Origin: Rhizobium bangladeshense
GTDB lineage: Bacteria; Pseudomonadota; Alphaproteobacteria; Rhizobiales; Rhizobiaceae
Length of the DNA: 64,000 nt
Reading direction: 5' to 3'
Assembly: GCF_017357245.1 (NCBI RefSeq)
Contig: NZ_CP071612.1
Coordinates: 623,001 to 687,000, forward strand
Part shown: in pieces, positions 8,630 to 16,007 of the stretch
Layout: every line of letters starts with the position of its first letter
Numbering within the stretch: position 1 is the stretch's first letter
Translations under genes and position numbers: made by a program
The notes under the pieces: model-generated
Seen by the model: the letters and a program-made list of their open reading frames with translations, nothing else
Databases searched by the model: none
Told to the model about the DNA's origin: nothing

Positions 8630-8860
8630 TCAGAGCCGACTGCTGCTCTTGTCGGTTTCGAGCTCCTGGAATGCCCAGCCGCCGTCGGGTGAAGGATAGG
8701 CGAGCAATGCGTCGCCGTCGCCGATTTTCTGACGCGACGCGGCATCCTTGGCGTGGACTATCGCTTCCTCAGCCGTTGCATAGGTTTCCGACAGCGTGTC
8801 GCCGAGCTTGTATGCCCAGCCATTGTCATGCGGCACGACCTGATAGGTGATATCGGCCAT
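8630..8860 (-). CDS. DUF2188-like small protein
   Basis: This 76-residue soluble protein (ITYQVVPHDNGWAYKLGD, then ATAEEAIVHAKDAASRQ) has the pattern of the DUF2188 family: a beta strand with a central Trp, a helix, and a C-terminal strand with a second Trp (GGWAFQE). Its function is unknown; I recall such genes near stress and DNA-repair loci. The ATG at 8858-8860 follows GAGGAG, which decides this start over one 12 codons upstream. It lies 18 bp upstream of ku on the same strand and may be in the same transcript, which hints at a stress or repair context. Confidence 0.75.
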   Translation of the reverse strand: MADITYQVVPHDNGWAYKLGDTLSETYATAEEAIVHAKDAASRQKIGDGDALLAYPSPDGGWAFQELETDKSSSRL

Positions 8861-8933
8861 TTCGAATCTCCTCTTTTCAATTCGATAGCGGAGCATGATG
8901 CGGCCGAATCGCGAACGGTTTCGGCATCACGCT

Positions 8934-9194
8934 CTAGTTCCGATTTGGTTTGCGCCTTTCGTCGAGCGCGATGATTTTTTCCAGGGAGGCGATGTCCTCG
9001 CTGGTGACGACGGGGACCGGATCGGCGGCGATCGCCTCCAGCACCTCCTGCGAGATGGCGCCGTTGCGGATCGCCCATTCCAAGGTCTCGCGTGTTTCCC
9101 GCTCGGCCTTCAGCTGTGCATAGAGAGCGACGATCAGCCGGTCGCGAGCGTCCATTCGCCGGTCCTGACGATGCATGTTGCGGACATGCGGCAT
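8934..9194 (-). CDS. Hypothetical protein, small and helical
   Basis: I do not recognise a family for this protein of up to 86 residues. It is highly charged and predicted helical (RDRLIVALYAQLKAERETRETLEWAIRNG), with no signal peptide or membrane segment. An internal ATG at 9155 (MDARDRL) is preceded by AGGA and may be the true start, giving 73 residues. It reads in the same direction as the DUF2188-like and ku genes, with a 73-bp gap, so it may belong to that transcript. Confidence 0.5.
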   Translation of the reverse strand: MPHVRNMHRQDRRMDARDRLIVALYAQLKAERETRETLEWAIRNGAISQEVLEAIAADPVPVVTSEDIASLEKIIALDERRKPNRN

Positions 9195-9332
9195 CGCTAT
9201 GCACCTTTGTCACTGATTTCGTTCAGGTGTAATCAACTGATGGCGGATTGAAAGGTTCCGTTATCAAGCGGTGCCGTTGCGGGCCGAGGCGCAAGTCGCT
9301 ATCTCTGCGAGACCTTTGTCAGAGGATTTTTC

Positions 9333-9767
9333 ATGGCCGATCTCAAGGGACGCCCCCGTCCGACAGGCGCTACCGCCACCCTCGGTCGCACCGGCTTTCC
9401 GCATGTCACTTCCACCACCAGGGGTGAGATCGATATCGTCACCGCGCCCTCTCAGCCGGGCTTCAGCCCGCTCGATCTGCTCTATGCCTCGCTCTCGGCC
9501 TGTCTCGTGCTCAGCGCCCGCATTGCAGCCAGTCAGATGGGGGTTCTCGACAGGATCAGCGAGATCACGGTCGACGTCACTGGCGAAAAGGCGGCGGAAG
9601 GGCTCTCACGCGTTGCAAAATTCAACATCGTCTTCTCGATCACCGGCGATCTCGACGAAGAGACCCGCCGCAAGATCGTCGATGCCGCCGAAGACGAGAT
9701 CTGCACGGTCAGCAACACCATCCGTGGCACTCCCGAATTCTCGACCACGATAGTGGAACAAGGCTGA
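9333..9767 (+). CDS. OsmC family protein, thiol-peroxidase-like
   Basis: The product is a 144-residue OsmC/Ohr-fold protein. Members reduce organic hydroperoxides through two conserved cysteines. Here C57 lies in LYASLSACLVLSAR and C124 in DEICTVSNTI, at the usual family positions, and the PLDLLYASLSAC block is diagnostic. Strand-rich N-terminal and helical central parts match the family, as does the length. It appears to be a single-gene unit. Activity toward a specific peroxide cannot be read from the sequence. Confidence 0.85.
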   Translation: MADLKGRPRPTGATATLGRTGFPHVTSTTRGEIDIVTAPSQPGFSPLDLLYASLSACLVLSARIAASQMGVLDRISEITVDVTGEKAAEGLSRVAKFNIVFSITGDLDEETRRKIVDAAEDEICTVSNTIRGTPEFSTTIVEQG

Positions 9768-9861
9768 TCTTCACAAATATTATAGACAATTGTGGCCGGA
9801 GGATTGCGTGAGTCCTGTCCGGCTTCTATGCTCGAGCATCGAACTAACGGTGTCGGCCATC

Positions 9862-11298
9862 ATGCAGCCCAATCCTCTGTCGATGTCCGACCAGCCCGTC
9901 GTCGCCATCATCGGCGGTGGCGTCTCCGGCGCGGGTGTCGCCTATCATCTCGCCCGTGCAAACGGTTGCGAGCGTCCCGTCATCGTGGTCTTCGAGCCGC
10001 GCGCGGAGCTCGGCCGCGGTCTTGCCTATGACACGGACGACCCTGCCCACCGAATCAACGTTCCCGCCGCCAAAATGAGCCTGCAGCCCGACGACCAGGG
10101 CGAGTTCCAGGCCTGGATCGAGGCCCGAGATGCCGTCGCTTGCGACCCGCAGGCAAAACGCCCCGATGGCCTCCTCTTTCCCCAACGCCGACTCTTCGGC
10201 GACTATGTCGCCTCGCTTCTGAAACCCCTGCTGCAAGACGGCAGCGTGCGTCATTGCCGCACCTCGGTCACCCATGTCGAGCGCCGGACCGGCCGATGGC
10301 TGATCCGCGACGAAAGCGGCGGCGTGACACAGGCCGACATCGTCGCCATCGCCACCAGCCACCCGCCGCCGGCGGCACCGGGCCGGCTTGCGACCCGCCT
10401 TGCCGCCCATCCCCGGTTCGTCGCAGACACTACGAAGCCGGGCGCGCTCCAGGTGATCCGTTCCCACGACCGGGTGCTGGTCATCGGCAATGGCTTGACC
10501 GCAGCCGATGTCATTGCCTCGCTTGCCGAACGCGGTCATCACGGTCAGGTGACGGCAATCTCGCGCCGTGGTCTGCGCTCGCGCGGGCATGCGCCGGTTC
10601 CGCAGCCGCTCTTCGGCGATTTCCTCTCCGACGCGGCACATTCCGCCGTTTCGCTGCTGACAGAAATCCGCGCGGCCATAAGAGCTGCGGAGGCACAGGG
10701 CATAAGCTGGCATGGCGTGATCGATCAGGTGCGGGCGCAGGGATACTATCTCTGGCAGGCGATGCCGGTTGCCGAACGTTGCCGTCTCGTCCGCCATCTG
10801 CGCCCCTATTGGGATGTGCATCGCTTCCGCATCGCGCCACAGGTGGAAGCTGTGCTCGACGCAGCGATTGCTGCCGGTCGCCTGGAAATTCTTGCCGGGT
10901 TGGTCGCCGATGCGCGCATTGAAGGCGAGCTAGTTGTTTGCACCCTGCAGCCGCGCCATCGGCGACAGTCGCTGGAGCAGAGCTATGATGCCGTCGTCGT
11001 CACCACCGGCCCGGCGCATGGCGGCATTCTCGAAACCCAGCCCTGGCTCGCGGCACTTGCGGCGCGCGGCCACCTGTCGCTTGATCCCACAGGCCTCGGC
11101 CTTGCCTGCACTGAGCGTTCGGAGGCGATTGGCCCGTCGGGGAAGGCGGAACCTTCCCTATTGATTTCCGGTCCCCTGGCCCGCGGCACTTTCGGCGAAC
11201 TGATGGGGCTGCCGCAGGTGACCGAGCATGCCTTCTTCGTCGCAGGCGAAATCGCCGCAAAGCTGCGGCTGGCGGCGACGAACGCCCAGCCGGTCTGA
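9862..11298 (+). CDS. FAD/NAD(P)-binding oxidoreductase
   Basis: This protein of about 478 residues starts with a Rossmann dinucleotide fold, VVAIIGGGVSGAGVAYHLA (GxGxxG), followed by FEPRAELGRGLAYDT and the block HRINVPAAKMSL typical of the FAD-NAD(P)-binding family (HpnW/YdhS-like). A second nucleotide-binding motif, VLVIGNGLTAADV, lies near residue 205. The substrate is unknown. The start is uncertain: ATGs at 9862 and 9883 lack a strong ribosome site, whereas a GTG at 9808 follows GGAGGA by 4 bases, which would add 18 residues. Confidence 0.82.
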   Translation: MQPNPLSMSDQPVVAIIGGGVSGAGVAYHLARANGCERPVIVVFEPRAELGRGLAYDTDDPAHRINVPAAKMSLQPDDQGEFQAWIEARDAVACDPQAKRPDGLLFPQRRLFGDYVASLLKPLLQDGSVRHCRTSVTHVERRTGRWLIRDESGGVTQADIVAIATSHPPPAAPGRLATRLAAHPRFVADTTKPGALQVIRSHDRVLVIGNGLTAADVIASLAERGHHGQVTAISRRGLRSRGHAPVPQPLFGDFLSDAAHSAVSLLTEIRAAIRAAEAQGISWHGVIDQVRAQGYYLWQAMPVAERCRLVRHLRPYWDVHRFRIAPQVEAVLDAAIAAGRLEILAGLVADARIEGELVVCTLQPRHRRQSLEQSYDAVVVTTGPAHGGILETQPWLAALAARGHLSLDPTGLGLACTERSEAIGPSGKAEPSLLISGPLARGTFGELMGLPQVTEHAFFVAGEIAAKLRLAATNAQPV

Positions 11299-11409
11299 TT
11301 TTCCGTTCCGATGTCGTTCTTCGACTGTCGCCGGCGATCGAATTCTGCTACGCACGCGGCAGTCAATGGCCCGCCGCCGGTCTTTCAGGCAATCAGAAAT
11401 ATCGAAATC

Positions 11410-12315
11410 ATGTCGCAGACTGCTTCCACACTCTCCGAAGCCTCGCCTGCCAATCGTCTGGCCCTTGCTGCGCTCGTTCTTGGCGGCGCGGCGATCGGCG
11501 GCTCGCCAATCTTCGTCCGGCTGTCCGAAGCCGGGCCCATGGCCACTGCCTTCTGGCGCGTGGCGCTGGCGCTGATCCCGATCTTCATCGTCTCTCTCAT
11601 GAAAAAGGATGCGGGGCCGAAGCCGCGAAATCTTTCCGATTACGGTCTGTTGACTCTTCCCGGCCTGATGCTGGCGCTTGACTTGGCCGCCTGGCATCTT
11701 TCGCTCACCATGACTTCAGTGGCCAACGCGACGCTGCTGGCAAACCTCGCGCCTGTTTTTGTCACACTGATCGCCGTCCTGTTTTTCAAGGCGAGAACCG
11801 GCGGCGTCTTCCTGTTGGGGCTGGTCTTGGCACTCGCCGGTGTCGTTATTCTGAAGGGCGGACCGGCAGGGCTCGGCAATGGCGATTTGCGCGGCGATGG
11901 TGCCGCGATGATCGCCGCCTTCTTCTATGCCTGCTATATCTTGGCGATCGGCAGGCTACGCAGCCGGTTCGATACGATCCGCATCATGCTGTGGAGCACG
12001 GCATCGGCTGCCGTCTGCATCTTCCCGATAGCCTTCTTCTTTGAAGACCAGATGTTGCCGGCGAGCCTCTATGGCTGGTCGATCCTCTTCGGCCTCGCCT
12101 TTGTCAGCCATGCCGGCGGACAGGTGGCGATCACCTATGCGCTGGCCTATCTGCCACCAGCCTTTTCATCGCTTACGCTGCTGCTGCAGCCGGTCGTCGC
12201 CGCCATTCTCGCCTGGGCGCTGCTCGATGAAGCGATAGGGACGATGCAGGCGCTGGGTGCCGCGGTGGTGCTCGCCGGCATCATGGTTGCCCGAACGTCT
12301 CGCTCGTCGGTTTGA
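11410..12315 (+). CDS. EamA/DMT family transporter
   Basis: This 301-residue inner-membrane protein has about ten hydrophobic segments arranged as two EamA repeats. The first begins at LALAALVLGGAAIGGSPIF and the second at GDGAAMIAAFFYACYILAI. Members export amino acids, nucleobases or other metabolites. The substrate is unknown here. I took the ATG at 11410 because the sequence upstream lacks membrane-protein character. Its last 35 bp overlap the end of the convergent gene at 12281. Confidence 0.85.
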   Translation: MSQTASTLSEASPANRLALAALVLGGAAIGGSPIFVRLSEAGPMATAFWRVALALIPIFIVSLMKKDAGPKPRNLSDYGLLTLPGLMLALDLAAWHLSLTMTSVANATLLANLAPVFVTLIAVLFFKARTGGVFLLGLVLALAGVVILKGGPAGLGNGDLRGDGAAMIAAFFYACYILAIGRLRSRFDTIRIMLWSTASAAVCIFPIAFFFEDQMLPASLYGWSILFGLAFVSHAGGQVAITYALAYLPPAFSSLTLLLQPVVAAILAWALLDEAIGTMQALGAAVVLAGIMVARTSRSSV

Positions 12316-13900
12316 CCGCTTGCTGCTCCAGCGGCGGTGGATCATCGCCCATATTCTGTAACAGCCACTTTTGGATGATCGGCACATCGGCATCGCCGAG
12401 ATCGTGGCCGCCGGGGATGACGTCGGAATCGACTGTGGCGCCCGAACTTTTCAGCCTTTCCTCCAGCTCGCTCGCATATTTGCCGTAGGCATCCGTCTTA
12501 CCGCTGATGACGAGCAGGTCCGTACCCTTCAGATCGGCATGCGGGTAGTCGCTGAGAACCGGCATGGAGCGCAGCAGCACGGCCTTGTGAACGAGGTTCG
12601 GGTGCAGGTAAAGCAGCGAGTTCAGGAGGTTGGCGCCGTTGGAATAGCCGACATAAACGACCTTCTTTGGATCGAGACCGTAGGACTTGACGGCGCCTTC
12701 GATGAAGGCCGCAAAGGCTTCGGCCTCGGTCTTGATGTCGTCCTGGTCGAAGGAGAAGGGTGTAATGCGCTTGTACCAGCGCGGGAAACCTTCTTCAGTC
12801 GCGCGGCCCCGTACGCCCATCAGTGTTGCTCGCGGTGCCGCTTTGTTCAGGAGCGGCATCAGCGTCGTCTCATTGCCGCCCGAACCGTGGAGGAGCACGA
12901 AGACGCTGCCGTCAGGATTCGGCGGCGTGTAGAAGCGATGGACGAATGGCAGCTCGCGGTAATTGATGCGCGGCTCGCCGGGCATCGAAAACTGCGGCAG
13001 CACCACCTTCAGGTCCTTGAGATTGGTGATCGCTTCGGGCGGCGCGAACAGCTTGGTGCCGAGGGCTGCATGCTCCTCGTCGACAATCATGCCGGGCTTG
13101 TCGGTTGCAAGCTCCACCAGCGTGCCGCCGGGCTCGCGGGCATACAGCGAGTGGAAATACTTGCGGTCGTGCATGTTGGTCGGCGATGCATCACTTGCCT
13201 CCAGCGCCTTGGATACCGAACGCAATGTGTCCTCATCGGGAGCCCGGAAGGCGACATGATCGACGGTGCCGGTTCCCGGCGCGCCGGACCAGAAACCGCG
13301 AGCATCGCGTACGTCGATAACGTCGCCCGATTGTGAAACCAGCCTGTCGATCGTGCCGCGGTTGGCCTGGAAGCGGTAGCCGAAATGGCGCTCGAGGAAG
13401 CTGCGGCTCTCGGCCGGCTTTTCCGTCAGCATGGTTGCGCCGCGCACACGCTTGACGGCATGCTCGACCGGGATGGAGGCGCCGTCCCAGACGGCCTGTG
13501 ATGTCAGGTCCTTTGCACCCGCGAGCTTGAGAATGATATTGTCTGGGTCTTTCAGCCTGAGAACAGGCTCGCCGAATTCGTCGGCGGGTCCTTCCGAGCG
13601 CAGGCCGAAGCTCATGGCGCGCGTCAGCCAGTAGCCGATGCTCGCCGGATCGATCGCCAGCGAAATTTCGCTGATCTGGCCGTAGCCCGCCCGGCCGGGC
13701 GCGCCGTCCTCCCAGACGAGGAAGCTGACGAGCGAACCCGGCGTGCCTGCCGAATCGCCGTAAAAGAGATGGAGCTGCGTCGCATCTTCGTAGCCAGCCG
13801 TCTGCTTGACGAGCCGCATGCCGAGAAAGCCGGCGTAAAAATCCACGTTCGCCTGCACCTTTCGAGTGATGGCCGTAACGTGATGTATGCCTGATACCAT
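12281..13900 (-). CDS. Ring-cleaving dioxygenase (VOC) fused to alpha/beta hydrolase
   Basis: This protein of about 539 residues joins two enzymes. Residues about 1-310 are a two-module glyoxalase/dioxygenase (VOC) domain similar to MhqO (GIHHVTAITRKVQANVDFY, then GTVDHVAFRAPDED). Residues about 330-530 are an alpha/beta hydrolase similar to MhqD, with oxyanion region VLLHGSGGNE, nucleophile in GYSNGAN, an acid in GKTDAYG and a histidine in GGHDLGD. MhqO and MhqD are separate quinone-response proteins in Bacillus, so a role in quinone or aromatic detoxification is inferred. The ATG at 13898-13900 starts at the domain boundary. Confidence 0.83.
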   Translation of the reverse strand: MVSGIHHVTAITRKVQANVDFYAGFLGMRLVKQTAGYEDATQLHLFYGDSAGTPGSLVSFLVWEDGAPGRAGYGQISEISLAIDPASIGYWLTRAMSFGLRSEGPADEFGEPVLRLKDPDNIILKLAGAKDLTSQAVWDGASIPVEHAVKRVRGATMLTEKPAESRSFLERHFGYRFQANRGTIDRLVSQSGDVIDVRDARGFWSGAPGTGTVDHVAFRAPDEDTLRSVSKALEASDASPTNMHDRKYFHSLYAREPGGTLVELATDKPGMIVDEEHAALGTKLFAPPEAITNLKDLKVVLPQFSMPGEPRINYRELPFVHRFYTPPNPDGSVFVLLHGSGGNETTLMPLLNKAAPRATLMGVRGRATEEGFPRWYKRITPFSFDQDDIKTEAEAFAAFIEGAVKSYGLDPKKVVYVGYSNGANLLNSLLYLHPNLVHKAVLLRSMPVLSDYPHADLKGTDLLVISGKTDAYGKYASELEERLKSSGATVDSDVIPGGHDLGDADVPIIQKWLLQNMGDDPPPLEQQAVKPTSETFGQP

Positions 13901-13981
13901 CGAGAGCAGTCCTGATTGATGCGTCGTCAGGAGCGCGAGTATGAGAGCTGCGAAAGTCATACCGTTGCCAATGACCACCGC

Positions 13982-15577
13982 TTAGTTTTGTTCCGCACAA
14001 AGTGCAAGCGAATCGCCGCGCTGCAGCAATTCCAGATGATCGACATCTTCGAGCGCCTCTTCCAGTTGCTGCAGGGTCGGCGGCTTCACCATATAGGCGC
14101 GCGCGCCGAGATTTCTGGCCCGCTGCACGTCGGTCTCATCGCTTGAGGTGCTGAGAATGCAGACGGGAATCCGTTTCAGACGAGCATCGGCCGAAAGCGC
14201 GTGCAGCACCTCGAAGCCGTCCATTATCGGCATGTTGATGTCGAGCAGCATCAGGTCGATCTGCGGCACGTCGGCTATGCCTGCGCGTTCTTCGAGCAGC
14301 CGCATCGCCTCGCGTCCATTGGTGGCGACATGCAGGTTGAAGGTTACCTTCTCTCGCCGCATCAGCTTGATCTTCAGAATCTGGATGTCGGCGGGGCTGT
14401 CTTCGACCAGCAGCACTTCGGCAAGCCTGCCGGAACCTTCGCCCGGCTGCTCCGCCGGCTTCACGCCGGGCGCAACGGCTGATGCGATAGGCGGTGCGGG
14501 CCGCGCCTCGGCGAGCGGCATTTCGACGATGAAGGTGGCACCAGGCCCCTTGTCCGGTTCGCACCAGATAGAACCACCATGCAGCTGCGCGATACGGCGG
14601 CAGATGGCAAGGCCGAGCCCGGTGCCCTCGATGCCGCGCCCGACCAGCCGTTTGAACGGCTGGAAGATCAGCTCGCGGTGCTGGGGATCGATGCCCGGTC
14701 CGTTGTCACGCACGGTCAGGCGGCAGGTATCTCCCCGCGCTTCGCCGGCGATTCTGATCTCCGGAACCTTTTGATCGCAATAGCGGATGGCATTCGACAC
14801 CAGGTTCTGCAAAAGCTGGGTCAGCAGCGTTGCATCGCCCATCACCTCCGGCAGCGGCCCGCGGATGATGACGGCCCCGCGGCTCTCCGTCTGCTGGCGC
14901 AGGTTGTCCTCCACCTGGCCGAGCACGTCAGACAGTGAAATCGGATTCAGCTCCGGCCCACCATAGGCTTCGAGCTTGGTGAAGTTCGAGACCTTGACGA
15001 TCAGATCTTCCATGTGCTCGGCGGCGCTCAGCACGTAATCGAGCAGCTCGCGGTCTTCGGCCGGAAGCACTGCAGAACCGTGCAGGATCCGGCTGAAGGA
15101 TTTGATCGTCCGTAGAGGCTCCTTGAGATCATGCGCCATGGCGCGTGTGAATATCTCGAGCGATTGCCGCTTCTGCTCCAGCTGCGTTTCCAGCATGCCG
15201 TGCATGATGGCATTCTGGATGCAGCGATGCAGCGTTTCGGGTGAAAGGGAATCCTTGGTGAGATAGTCGCGCGCGCCGCTCTTCATCACCTCTACGGCGA
15301 TGGTCTCGCTGCCCTGGCCGGTCAGCATGATGACGTTGGCGACCGGATCGTCCTCCAATAAGTCGGCAAGTACGCCGAGTCCGTCGCGTCCCGGCAGCGA
15401 GTAGTCGAGGAGGATGCAGTTCGGCCGTTTCCGGCGGTTGAGCGCACGACCCTCTTCACCCGTCTCCGCCTCCAGGACCGTATACGCCGTGCTCGAGACG
15501 CGGCCCAGTATGCGGCGGTAGACCTCGCGGTCGTCGATGTTGTCGTCGATGATGAGAATGCAGCAGTCTTCCGCCAA
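13982..15577 (-). CDS. Hybrid histidine kinase, REC-HisKA-HATPase-REC
   Basis: This 531-residue cytoplasmic signalling protein has an N-terminal receiver domain (phosphoacceptor D58 in ILLDYSLPG), a dimerisation/phosphoacceptor helix with H149 in MAHDLKEPLRTIKSF, an ATPase domain with VSNAIRYCD, VRDNGPGID and GTGLGLAI, and a C-terminal receiver with LLDINMPIMDG. It has no membrane or PAS sensor, so its input is presumably phosphorylation of its own N-terminal receiver by another kinase. It lies 4 bp downstream of a single receiver gene and probably shares its transcript with that gene and the membrane kinase upstream. Confidence 0.9.
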   Translation of the reverse strand: MAEDCCILIIDDNIDDREVYRRILGRVSSTAYTVLEAETGEEGRALNRRKRPNCILLDYSLPGRDGLGVLADLLEDDPVANVIMLTGQGSETIAVEVMKSGARDYLTKDSLSPETLHRCIQNAIMHGMLETQLEQKRQSLEIFTRAMAHDLKEPLRTIKSFSRILHGSAVLPAEDRELLDYVLSAAEHMEDLIVKVSNFTKLEAYGGPELNPISLSDVLGQVEDNLRQQTESRGAVIIRGPLPEVMGDATLLTQLLQNLVSNAIRYCDQKVPEIRIAGEARGDTCRLTVRDNGPGIDPQHRELIFQPFKRLVGRGIEGTGLGLAICRRIAQLHGGSIWCEPDKGPGATFIVEMPLAEARPAPPIASAVAPGVKPAEQPGEGSGRLAEVLLVEDSPADIQILKIKLMRREKVTFNLHVATNGREAMRLLEERAGIADVPQIDLMLLDINMPIMDGFEVLHALSADARLKRIPVCILSTSSDETDVQRARNLGARAYMVKPPTLQQLEEALEDVDHLELLQRGDSLALCAEQN

Positions 15578-15581
15578 ACTG

Positions 15582-16007
15582 TCAGTCCTCGAGCGGCAGG
15601 ATCGCGATTTCGAACCAGTATTCCTTCAGCCGCTGGATCGCGGCGAAGAGGCCGTCCAGATCGACCGGCTTCTGCACATAGGTGTTGGCGCCGAGCGCGT
15701 AGCAGCCCTCAATGTCGCGTTCATCGTCCGATGTCGTCAGGATCACCACCGGGATCTTGCGCCAGCCGTCGTTCGACTTGATCGCCTGGAGCGTCTTGCG
15801 ACCGTCGAGTCCGGGCATGTTGAGATCGAGCAGGATCAGCCCTGGTTTCGGCACCATCGCGGCGAGCATGTCGAGCGCTTCCTGGCCCGAAGCCGCCCAG
15901 CGGATCGAGTTGCGCAGATTGGTGCGTTTGAAGGCGCGCATCGTCGCTTCGAAGTCGTCTTCGCTGTCTTCCACGATCAGGATCGGTTGCGTGTCACGCT
16001 GCTGCAT
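15582..16007 (-). CDS. Single-domain response regulator (Rcp1-like)
   Basis: The product is a 141-residue receiver domain without an output domain, like the regulators paired with bacteriophytochrome-type kinases. The acidic pair is in LIVEDSEDD, the phosphoacceptor is D61 (LLDLNMPGLDG), the switch Thr is in VILTTSDDE and the conserved Lys is in YVQKPVD. Its ATG at 16005-16007 overlaps the 3' end of the upstream membrane kinase by 14 bp, which strongly suggests translational coupling and that the kinase is its partner. The hybrid kinase gene follows 4 bp downstream and may receive the phosphate. Confidence 0.9.
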   Translation of the reverse strand: MQQRDTQPILIVEDSEDDFEATMRAFKRTNLRNSIRWAASGQEALDMLAAMVPKPGLILLDLNMPGLDGRKTLQAIKSNDGWRKIPVVILTTSDDERDIEGCYALGANTYVQKPVDLDGLFAAIQRLKEYWFEIAILPLED

